DNA of 64,000 nucleotides from Verrucomicrobiaceae bacterium UBA7681. Lineage in GTDB: Bacteria > Verrucomicrobiota > Verrucomicrobiia > Verrucomicrobiales > Verrucomicrobiaceae. Location: the NCBI GenBank assembly GCA_002482965.1, contig DLGZ01000004.1, forward strand, positions 199,146 to 263,145, given 5' to 3'. The position numbers and the translations under genes were made by a program. The notes beneath the pieces are model-generated. The model was not told the origin of the DNA. It saw only the letters and a program-made list of their open reading frames with translations, and made no database searches. Below are positions 7,787 to 19,700 of the stretch, in pieces (position 1 is the first letter of the stretch; every line of letters begins with the position of its first letter).

Positions 7787-10700
7787 TCACCAAGGCGGCA
7801 GTTGATTCAACGGCAGCGGGGCGGTGCGGATGAGGAAGAAGCCATGGAAGGGTTGGGCAATCGCGGCTGGGGCCGGGGTGGTCTGTGGCAGCCAGGCGGG
7901 CGGGGTGGTGGTGCCATCAAGGTAGTAGCCGGTGTAGCTGCTGGCGTCTGGGGTGGTATCACCATCCCAGAGGCGGAAGCGGTCGGCGGTTTCAGGGGTG
8001 AGGCCGGAGGTGAGGCCGTTGACGGGGGCTGGAGTGGCCACGGGCCAGCCGGGGGCGACGAGCTGGGTGCCGGCGACGAGCGGGGTGACGAAGTTGGTGA
8101 GGCGGACTTCGCCGGTGTAGATGAGGGTGTTGCCTGCGCCGCGCACCTGGACGAGTGCGGCCTCGTGGGCGGCGAAGGGGCGTGCGTTCATGCTGAGCAC
8201 GTCGCTGAGCCAGTAGCCGTTGCTGTTGGTGAGGGTGGTGTAGTTGCTGACGGCGGGGTCAAAGAAGAGGATGCGGTCTTCGCTGCTGAAAGCGGCGGAG
8301 GGGAGCAGATCGGCGAGGGTGTGATGCTGGCGGATGCTGATGCGAGCATTGGTGAGTCCGGCATAGGGCTCGCTGGTATTTTGTAGCACGACGGTGTTGC
8401 CGGAACTGCTGGTGGCGTCGATGTCGAAACGCTGTCCGGCCAGCGGGCCGTCGAGGGCTTCGAGGTAGAATGAGCCGGAAGGGAGGGTGAGGATGAAGGG
8501 CAGCCTGATTTCATTGGCGCTGACGGCGGTGACGCGTCCGGTGAAGAAGGCGGTATTGAGCAGCGGCATGCTGAAGGTGCGTGCGCCGGTGGCGAAGGCC
8601 TGACGGCCCCAGCCCTGGACGCCGGAGGTGACGGTGGCTTCAGGGACGCCATCGCGGTTGGCATCGAGATCGACATGGAGACGGATGTAGCCAGCGTCCA
8701 GCCCCTTGAAGACGAGGAGTTTTTCGAGGTTCGAATACGAGCGTGTGAGCGTGCCATCGGTGTTGATGGTGGTGGTCGAGGCCATGGTGAGCTTCTTCCA
8801 GGCGGAGGCACTGCCGGCTTTGCTGAGATCGGTCAGGGTTTCGAGGCTGATGATGAGATCGTCATGCGTGGCCGTGGGCTGCGTGAGCAGGGCGATGAGA
8901 GTGCCTGTGGTGGCGTCGTGAGTGAGGGCGAAGCGGCTGGATTGCAGCGGGCTGGCAGGATCTGTGCCGAGGGCGTATTCGAGGAGGTTGGGGATGCCGT
9001 CTTCATCAGGGTCAGCAGTGGCGCCGCCGATCTCGCTGCCCTGGCTCCAGGTGGCGAAGGTGCTGGCTCCGGGGAGCACGCTGGCGGTGAAGCCGCCGGT
9101 GACGATGTAGCGGCGGATGGCCTCGCTGGCGGCAAAGCCGGTGCCGGCAGGGGCAACGATGCCGAGGTCGCGGGTGAGATCGACTCGAGCATCCATGTTG
9201 TCAGTGTCATCGGTGGAACCTTCAGCGCCGGATTCGGCAGCACCCACAGGGCAGAAACCGGGACGCAGGGTGAAGAGGCCTGAGCTGGCACCATTGGCAG
9301 CGGGGTTGTTGTTGAAGATGAGATCCTGACCGACGTCGTCATCTCCCTCCACCACGGAGGACATGGGGAATAGTCCTTCCAGAGGCGAGCCGGTGGTGAA
9401 CTGTGAAGCTGGAATATGGAGGAAGTAGGTGCCGGGATTCAGGCCTTCGAGGTAGTAGCGGCCTTTGCAACTGCAGCCCGAGGTGCCGACGGTGACGGGT
9501 TCATCCACGCCGGGAGTCGCGCCCTGGGCATAGAGTTCGACGTAGATGTTGCCGAGGCTTTCGCCTTCATTGCGGCGACCGTCGCCATTGATGTCGAGGA
9601 AGATGAAATTGCCGACGGCCACGCTGGACCACAGGCCGAAGTCCACGGTGAGATTGGTGTCGGGATCGGTGTCACCATCGGTGATGGATTCTGCGCTGCC
9701 GGAGAGATTGATGACAGGGCTGAAGAGCGCTGTGCCGGAACCGCCGGGCTGCGCGCCGTCATTGTTGTTGTCGATGTTGTTATCTCCGGTGGATGCCGTG
9801 CCGCCGGTTAAAACGTAATCCACAGGAGGCGTGACTTTGACGTAGAAATTGCCAGCAGGCAGGAAACTGAAGAGATACTCGCCAGAGGAAGTGGTGATGA
9901 AATCGCTGCCGACCTGCACATCCGCCGCCGTGTCGCTGCCGCCGATGGCATTGTCATCGCCGGTGGTGAAGAGCTGGACGGTAGCTCCGGCCACGCCGGG
10001 TTCACCGCTGTCTTTGAGGCCGTTGTTGTTGGAGTCTTCAAAGACGAGATTGCCGATGGAAAGAGTGCGCACCACCAGAGTGATGTTGAACGACTGCGCA
10101 CAGGCGTTGGCATCGGTCACACGCACGGTGACGGGGAAGGAGCCCTTGGCCGTGGGGGTGCCACTGAGGGTGCCCGAAGAGGACAGCAGGACGCCGCCGG
10201 GCAGGTCGCCGCTTTGCAGAGCATAGGTGTAGGGGGAGGTGCCGCCGGAAGCGGTGAGCGCCTGAGTGTAGGAGGCACCGAGGTAGGCGACCGGCAATGT
10301 GGCGGTGGTGGGAGTGAGGGTCAGCACCGGGCAGACAGGGGCGAGCGTGTAAGCGACGGTGCTGGAGCAGCCATCCGCAGCGGAGGCACGAACGGTAAAG
10401 GAGGCGGAGGCAACGCTGGTGGTTGTGCCGGTGATCGTGCCGCTGCTGCTGAGCGTCAGGCCGGAAGGCAGCGTGCCGCTGGCCAGGGTGAAGGTGTAGG
10501 GCGAGACACCGCCAGATGGGGTGATGGTCTGCGTGTAGGCGGTGCCGACCACGGGCGTGGCTAGGGTGGCTGGCGACTGGGTGATCACAGGGCAGATCTT
10601 GATGGAGACCACCGAGCTGCCCTGGCAGCCATTGGCATCCGTGGTGCGGATGGTGACATTGACGCCTGTGCCATTGGATGCCGTGGGTGTGCCGCTGATG

Positions 10701-13700
10701 ACGCCGCTGCTGGCATTGAGCGCGAGGCCCGCAGGCAGCGTGCCGCTGGTGACCGTCCACGCTGCGTAAGGAGCGATGCCGCCCCCTCCGCTCAGTGTCT
10801 GTGAGTAAACAACGCCGACACCGCCGGTTGTGAGGGTGGCGGGTGTGACTGTGATGACCGGGCACGCTGGAGTGACGGTGTAGCTGAGGCTGCCGGTGCA
10901 GTTGTTGGAATCCGTGGCGCGCACGGTGAAGGTGCTCGCCGCAGTGCTGGTGGGAGTGCCGGAGATGACGCCCGAAGTGGAGTTCAGGCTGAGGCCTGCT
11001 GGCAGAGTGCCGCTGCTGATCGAGAAGGTGATGACACCAACGCCACCGCTGGAGGTGATGGTCTGTGAGTAGGCGCTGTTGACCATGCCATTGGGCAGCG
11101 TGGAGGGGCTGAGAGTGATGGTCGGGCAGGCGGGGACCATCGTGTAATTGCGCGTGCCGACGCAGCCATTGGCATCAGTGGCGGTGAGGGTGAAGCTGGC
11201 TGAAGCAGTGCTGGTAGGAGTGCCAGTCAGCGCCCCGGCGGAGCTGAATGTCAAGCCAGCTGGCAGTGCACCGCTGGAAACCGTGAATACATACGGAGCC
11301 ACACCACCGGAGGCCGCTACGGTCTGTGAGTAGCTGGTGCCTGCGGTGCTGGTGGCCAGCGTGGTGGGGCTGAGGGCGATGACCGGGCAGACCTTGATCG
11401 AGATGACTGCGGAGACCTGGCAGCCGCGTGCATCCGTGGTGCGCACGGTCACGCTGGTGGCCGCGCCGGTGGAGGCTGTTGGTGTGCCGGAGATGATGCC
11501 TGTGTTGGCATTGAGCGAGAGTCCGGCGGGCAATGTGCCGCTGGTGACAGTCCATGCGGCATACGGTGCCGTGCCGCCGCTGCCGCTGAGTGGCTGGGAA
11601 TAGATGGAGCCGACCGTGCCGGTGATGGCCGTCGTCGGCGTGATGGCCATGGCGGGGCAGACAGGCGTGATCGTGTAAGTCTGTGTACCGCTGCAGCCGT
11701 TGGCGTCCGTGGCTCTGACCGTGAAGGTGGCGCTGTTCGGACTGTTCGGCATGCCGCTCAGTATTCCTGTGGAGCTGAGCGTGGCCCAAGTAGGCAGCGT
11801 GCCGCTGGCGAGCGTGAAGGTGTAAGAGCCGGAGCTGCCCGAAGCGGTGAAGGTCTGCGAGTACGCGGTGCTCACAGTTGGCGTCGCGGGCGTGGTGGGA
11901 GCCAGGACAATGACGGGGCAGATTTGCAGTGTGATGACCTGCGTGCCCTGGCAGCCGTTGGCATCGTTTGCGCGGATGGAGACATTCACACCCAAGCCAT
12001 TGGCGGTGGTGGGTGTGCCGCTGATGACACCCGTGCTGGCATTGAGCGAGAGACCGGCTGGCAGCGTGCCGCTGGTGACCGTCCAGGTGCTGTAAGGGGC
12101 GGTGCCGCCAGTGGCGGTGAGGGCCTGCGAGTAGGCGCTGCCCACCGTGCCCTGCGGAGGTGTGGTCGGTGTGATGCTGATTGTCGGGCAGTTGGGTGCA
12201 AGCGTGCAACTCATTGTGCCGGTGCAACCGTTCGCATCGGTGGCGCGCACGAAGAAGGTGGCGGCAGTGCCGTTTGTCGGTGTGCCTGTAATCACCCCGG
12301 CGGTGCTCAGCGTGGCCCAGGCTGGCAGTGAGCCGCTGGCGAGCGCGTAGCTGTAAGACGCGGTGCCGCCTGACGCGGTGATCGTCTGGGAATAGGCAAC
12401 GCCAATGACCGGCGTCGTAAGTGTCGTAGGTGCAAGTGCGATGACCGGGCACACCTGCAGGGTGATGGCGCGCGTGCCCTGGCAGCCATTGGCATCATTC
12501 ACACGCACGGTGATCGTGGTGGCGGGGCTGGCGGTGGCGGTCGGTGTGCCGCTGATGACACCGGTGCTGGCATTGAGCGAGAGACCGGCTGGCAGAGTGC
12601 CGCTGGTGACGGTCCAGGTGCTGTAAGGCGCGATGCCGCCGGTCGCGGTAAGCGTCTGTGAGTAGGCCGAGCCCACCGTACCCTGCGCCAGTGCAGCGGG
12701 TGTGATGGTGATGGTCGGACAAACCGGAGTGACCGTGTAGCTCAGCGTGCCGCTGCAGCCGTTCGCGTCCGTAGCACGCACGGTGAAGGTGGCTGCTGTG
12801 GTGCTCGTGGGTGTGCCGCTCAGCACTCCGGAGGAACTCAGCGTGGCCCATGAAGGCAGCGATCCGCTGGCAAGAGTGAAGGTGTAAGCCGCCGCGCCAC
12901 CGGAGCCAGCGAGGGTCTGCGAGTAGGCTGTGCCGACGGTCGGTGCTGGGAGCGTGGCCGGTGTGAGCGTGATGACCGGGCAGATGATCAGATTGACGGT
13001 GCGTGTGCCCGTGCAGCCATTCGCATCTGTGGCGCGGAAGGTGAGGCTGACGCCGCCTGCGTTGCTGGTGGTCGGAGTGCCAGAGATCTGACCGGCATTG
13101 ATGCCGCTGGTGGTGTTGAGAGTTAGACCCGCAGGCAGTGTGCCACTGGTGACGGCGAAGGTGTAGGGGGCCGTGCCGCCGCTGGCGGTGAGCGTCTGCG
13201 AATAGGCCGTGCCGACGGTGCCGCTGGGCAGCGTGCTCGGATTGACCGTGATCGTCGGGCACACCGGTGTGACGGTGAAGCTGCGGGAGCCGCTGCAATC
13301 ATAGGAATCCGTGGCGACGATGCTGAAGGTGGCGGTGCTGCTGCTGGTCGGAGTGCCGGAGAGGACGCCCGCGCTGCTCAGGGTGAGACCTGCGGGCAGC
13401 GTGCCACTGCCGACGCTGTAAGTGTAAGGAGCCAGACCACCCGAGGCGGTGAACGTCTGCGAGAAGGCGGTGCCCACCGTCGGGGTGGTGAGCGTCGTGG
13501 GTGAAAGCACAATCGGCAGGCAGACGATGGTGACGAGGTTGTCCTCCACTTCGCCGATGCCGCTGGCTCCGACGGAGGTGGGGCTCTGTGTGCTGGTGAG
13601 ACGGAAGCGAGCACCGCGCTGGCCGGGAACAGAGGTGACAGGCACGATGAAGTTCACCGCCTGTGTCACACCGTTGGTGCCATTGGCGATGACCGTGTTG

Positions 13701-16700
13701 GTGGCGATCTGTTCGCCGTCGTCGGTGAAGGAACCGTTGTTGTTGAAGTCGATCCACGCATTGAGATAACCGGCCGCGCCGCTGTTGTTCGTCACCACCA
13801 CGGTGGCGCTGCCTGCGGTGCCGGGCACCTGGCTCGGGATCGTCACACCGTCTTCGTCATCGCTGCCGGTGATGTCGTCCCCGGTCGCGCTGGCATTGAG
13901 GGTCGAGACATATTCCGTGTCAGCCAGAGCGCCCATGCGGAGATTGGAACTGGCGATGCTCGAAGCGTCCTGTGCGCCGCTCCAGTCACCGAAATCAGTC
14001 GACGGAACTGCAATCGACGTCACATAATCTTCGACTTCGCCGATTCCGGCGGTGCCGGTGACGCCGGGGGATGCGACACTGGTCAGACGCACGCGCAAGC
14101 CCACGTTGGAACCCGTCGCCGCGCCCGCAGGGACAGTGATGTTGATGTTCCGTGTGCTGTCGCTGGTGCCGTTGGAGATGCTGACATTGGTGGCGATCTG
14201 CTCGCCCGCATCGGTGAGCACGCCGTTGTTGTTGTAGTCGATCCAGATGTTGAGGAAGGCGCTTGCGCCGGTGGTGTTGGTCACGATCACAGGAATCGTG
14301 GCTGGAGCGCCGGCGATCATGGATGGCAGCGTCACGCCGTCTTCGTCAGCCACGCCGGTGCTGTCGTCACCGGTGGCGGCGGCGTTGCGGGTGGAGACAT
14401 ATTCCGTGTCAACCAGCGCGCCGAGACGCAGCGAGCTGTTGGCGGTCGATGCAGCATCGGCAATGCCGCTCCAGTCGCCATAGTCGAGCGGTGGGCTGAT
14501 GATGGACACGACGTAATCTTCCACTTCGCCGGTTCCCGCAGCGCCGCTGGAGCCGGGCGATGAAACCGAGGTCAGACGGAAGCGCACGCCCACATTGGTG
14601 CCGGTCACCGCGTTTGCCGGGACGGTGATGCTGAGGTTCTGCGTGCTGTTGCTGGTGCCGTTGGCGATGGTGACATTGGTGGCGATTTGCTCACCCGCGT
14701 CGGTCAGCACGCCGTTGTTGTTGAAGTCGATCCAGGCGTTGAGGTAGGCGGTGGAGCCGAAGGTGTTCGTCACGAACACCGGAACGGTGGCTGGAGCGCC
14801 GGCGGTCAGGGATGGCATCGTTACGCCGTCTTCGTCATTGATGCCGGTGATGTCGTCACCCGTGGCCGTGGGGTTGGTGGTGGCGGAGAACTCCGTGTCC
14901 ACCTGGGCACCGATGCGCAGACTGTTGTTCGCGGTGCTCGAAGCGCTGGTAAACTTGCTGAAGTCGCCAAAGTCCGTCGTCGGCACGGCGATGTTCACGA
15001 CATAGTCTTCGACTTCGCCATTGCCGCCGTCAGAGCCGGTGGAGCCAGGGCTGCTGGTCGAGGTGAGGCGGAAGCGCACGCCGAGATTGGTGCCGGTGAC
15101 AGCAGTGGTAGGAACGGTGATGCTTTGATTGAGCGTCACACTGGACGATCCATCCGCGATGTTGACGTTGTTGGCGAACTGCTCTCCTGCATCATCGAAG
15201 GAGCCGTTGTTGTTGAAATCCACCCAGGCGTTCAGGAAGGCTGGCGTGCTGCTGTTATTGGTCACGATGACAGGAACCGAGTACGAGCCTCCGGCTGTCA
15301 TGGCTGGCAGGGTCACGCCGTCTTCGTCATCCAGGTTGTTGGTGTCATCACCGGTGGCGGTGGCGTTTCTCGTGGAGCTGAACTCGGCATCGATCAACGC
15401 ACCGAGGCGTATGCTGGAGGCGACGGTGTTGGATGCATCGGCAATGCCGCTCCAGTCACCGTAGTCACTGGTGGGGCCGTTGATGGTGGTGACGTAATCT
15501 TCCACTTCGCCTGTGCCGACAGTACCGGTAGGGCCGGGGGAGGAGACTGATGTCAACCGGACGCGCACTCCGATAGGCGTTCCTGAAATGACATTGACGG
15601 GCACCGTGAAGTTGATTTTTTTGTTGGCGCCGGAGGTGCCGGTGGTGATGACGGTGTTCGTGGCGATCTGTTCCCCGGAATCGGTCAGGTTCCCGTTGTT
15701 GTTGTAGTCGATCCAGGCGTTGAGGTAGGCCGATGAGCCGCTGCTGTTGGTCACTTTGGCGGTAATGCTGCCCGCCAGACCTGCGGTGAGGGAGACGAAC
15801 GTCACGCCGTCTTCATCATCGGTGCCTTTGAGGTCGTCGCCCGTGGCGGTGGTGTTGGTCGTTTCGTCGGGTTCGGTATCCACCCTCGAGCCCATGCGCA
15901 GTTTGGTGTTGGCGGTGCTGGCGGCGCTGCCAAAGGCGAAGTAGTCACCGTAGTCGAGCGTCGGTGACGTGATGTTGACGACATAGTCCTCGACTTCACC
16001 GATGGCGGCATTGGCACCGGTGGAGCCGGGGGATGTCGGGGCGGAGAGGCGGAAGCGTACGCCCAAGTTCGTTCCTGTCACCACGGTGCTGGGGACGGTG
16101 AAGGTGACGTCGAACGTGCTGTCATTGCTGCCATCGGGGACGTTGATGTTGGTGGCGATCTGCTCGCTGGCGGCCAGGGTGCCATCCTTGTTGTAGTCGA
16201 TCCACGCATTGAGATAACCCATGGCGCCGCTGGAGTTGCTGGCCACCACAGGCACGGTCAGTGTCTGGCCTGCGATCATTGGCGGCAGTGTCACACCGTC
16301 TTCGTCATCAATGCCTGTGGTGTCGTCACCCGTGGCGGTGGAGTCGCGGGTGGAGGCATATTCGGCATCCACACTGGCACCCATGCGCAGGCTGGGGCTC
16401 ACGCCTTGAGAGGCATCGGCAAAGCCGCTGAAGTCGCCGAAATCCGTCGTCGGTGCGGTGATGTTGACCACGTAATCTTCGATTTCACCCATGCCAACGT
16501 TGCCCGTGTTGCCGGGTGATGAAGAGGAGGTGAGAAGCACACGTGCGCCGAGGTTCACGCCGGTGAGGGTGGTGGCCGGGACAGTGATGTTGAGATTGAG
16601 CGTGCTGTTTTGAGTGCCCGTGAAGACAGCCATGTTGGTGGCGATTTGTTCGCCAGCATCGTCCAGCGAGCCGTTGCCGTTGTAATCAATCCAGGCGTTC

Positions 16701-19700
16701 AGATACGCGGAGGTGCCTGAAGTGTTCGTCACCACGACCGGGATGGTGGCCGCAGCGCCGGCAATCATGGAGGGGAAAGTGATGCCGTCTTCATCGTCGA
16801 GGCCGGTGATGTTGTCACCCGTGGCGGTGGCATTGGTGGTGGCGCTGTATTCCGTGTCCACAAGTGAGCCAAGGCGCAGCCTGTTGTTCTTCGTGCTGGT
16901 GACGATGCCAAAGACGGAATAGTCACCGAAGTCGGTTGTTGGCTCGTCGATGTTGACGACGTAGTCTTCCACTTCACCCACACCGCCAGAACCGGTGGAG
17001 CCTGGAGAGACGTCGCTCGAAAGACGTGTGCGCATGCCGAGGTTGGTGCCAGTCACGGCGGAGGCGGGTACGGTGATGCTGAGGTTGTAGGTTTTGTTCG
17101 TGGTTCCGGTCGCCACGGAAGTGTTCGTGGCGATTTGTTCACCGGGGTCGGTGAAGACGCCGTTGTCGTTGTAGTCGATCCATGCGTTCAGGTAGGCGGC
17201 GGCCCCGGTGTTGTTGGAGGCGACGACGCTGATCGTGGCCGGTGCGCCTGCAGTCATCGAGGACAGCGTGACGCCGTCTTCATCATCCACGCCGTTCAGG
17301 TCGTCACCCGTGGCGTTGGCATCGGTGGTGGCGGCGTATTCAGTGTCAACGAGCGCACCGAGGCGCAGATTGGTGCTGGCGGTGTTGGAGACGCTGGGTG
17401 CACCGCTGAAATCGCCGAAATCTGTGAGCGGGGCGAGGATGACGACGGTGTGATCTTCAACTTCACCGATGCCGACACCACCGGTGGTGCCCGGGGTCGG
17501 GACATTGGTGAGGCGGAAGCGGGCGCCGATGAGAGCGGCGGCGGTGACGGCGTTGGTCGGCACGTTGAAATCGAGATTGACCGTGCCACCGTTGGTTCCC
17601 GTGATGATGTTGACGTTGGAAGCGATCTGTTCGCCGGCATCCGTGAGAACTCCGTTGTTGTTGTAGTCGATCCAGGCGTTCAGATACGCGGTGGAACCGG
17701 TCAGGTTGGTCACGTTGACTGGCAGCGTCATGGGCTGGCCTGCAGTCATGGAAGGGAAGCTCACTCCGTCTTCGTCATCGCTGCCGGTGGTGTCATCACC
17801 CTGCGCGCTGGCGTCCTTGGTGGCGCTGCCTTCGAGATCCTGCAGTGCGCCGATCTTGAGATTGGTGCTGCCCGTGCTGTAGGCATCTGCAAAGAGCAAG
17901 AAGTCGCCGTAGTCCGTCGTCGGCGCGACAATGGCGATGACATTGTCCTCCACCTCGCCGTTGCCGCTGGCGCCGGTCGGGCCGGGCGAGGAGGCGGAAG
18001 TGAGACGCACACGCACGCCCACGGTGCCTAGAACCGCGTTGGCCGGGGCGGTGAAGGAAAGGGTGCGGTTGGAGTTTGAGGTGCCGGTGGTGATGAGGGT
18101 GTTGCTGGCGATCTGCTCTCCCGGATCGGCAAGCGATCCATTTTGATTGAAGTCGATCCATGCATTGAGGAATGCCGTGGAGCCGCTGGTGTTGGTGACG
18201 TTCACCGTGATCGTGCTGGCACCGCCTTGGGTGATGCTGGCAGGCAGTGTCACGCCGTCTTCATCATCAGTGCCGGTGATGTCATCTCCGGTGGCGGTGG
18301 TGTTGGTGGTGGCGCTGGCTTCCACATCGGTGACGGCACCGATGCGCAGCGCGGAATTCATGCGGCTGCTGGCGTTGGTGAAGAGGCTGTAGTCACCGTA
18401 ATCCGAGTCAGGAGCAGGAGTGACGGTGTAGGAAATCGTGCCGCTGCAGCCATTGGCATCCGTGGCGGTGAGTGTGAAGCTGGCGGAAGTGGTGTTGGTC
18501 GGCGTGCCAGACAGCACTCCGGCGGAACTGAGCGTCACACCAGAGGGCAGCGTACCGCTGCTCAAAGTAAAGGCGTAAGGCGAGGTGCCGCCGGATCCGG
18601 TGAGTGTCTGCGAATAAGTCGAGTTGATCGTTCCATTCGGCAGGCTGGCCGGCGTGATGGATATCACGGGACAAACTTGCAGCGTGACGGCCTGGGTGCC
18701 GGTGCAACCGTTTGCATCTGTGGTGCGGAAAGTGACACTGGCGCCCGCGCCGTTCGAGGCCGTGGGTGTGCCGCTGATGACGCCGGTGCTGGCATTCAGC
18801 CCAAGACCGGCAGGCAGTGTGCCGCTGGTGACCGTCCATGAACCATACGGGGCAAGGCCGCCGGTGGCGCTCAAGGTTTGTGAATAGGCCGTGCCCACGG
18901 TGGCACGCGTGGCGGTCGCAGGTGTGACTACGATGAGCGCACAGGACGGAGCGAGAGTGTAGGAGCGTGAGCCAGGGCAGCCGTTGGCGTCCGTGGCGGT
19001 GATCGTGAAGGTGCGGCTCGCGGTGCTGGTGGGAGTCCCGCTGAGAACACCTGCTGTGCTCAGGGCCAGGCCGGTCGGCAGTGTGCCGCTGCTCACGGTG
19101 AAGGTGTAAGCCGATGCACCGCCGGAAGCGGTGAGGGTCTGCGAGTAGGGGCTGTTCACCAAGGACGCAGTAAGAGTGCTGGGATTCACGGTGACCACCG
19201 GGCAGATTTTCAGCGTGATCGCCTGTGATCCCTGGCAGCCATTGGCATCCGTAGTGCGCACGGTGAAGGAGGCGCCGGCGCCATTGCTGGTGGTGGGTGT
19301 GCCGCTGATCACGCCTGCAGCGCTGAGCGTGAGGCCTGTCGGCAGCGTGCCGCTGGTGACCGTCCATGATCCATAAGGGGATGCACCACCGCTGGCGGCC
19401 AGTGTTTGAGAGTAGGCGCTGCCGACCGTGCCAGAGGAGAGCGAAGTCGGCGTGATGGCAAACGCCGGGCAGGTCATCACGACCGCATAAGTCTTGGTTC
19501 CCACACAGCCATTGGCATCGGTGGCGCCAAGGGTGAAATTGAAGGTGCCGGAGACGTTTGGCGTGCCGCTGAGAACACCGCTGGTGGCATTCAGCGTGAC
19601 GCCCGAAGGCAGGGTGCCTGAACTGAGCGCATAGGTGTAAGGCGCGGAGCCGCCTGAAGCTGTGACGGTTTGTGAATACGCGTTGCTTAGGATGCCGCCG

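Noticed and set aside
14687..15550. Long plus-strand open frames inside the giant gene, for example here and at 20996-22390
   Set aside because: They are repetitive antisense images of the GEVED and He_PIG modules.
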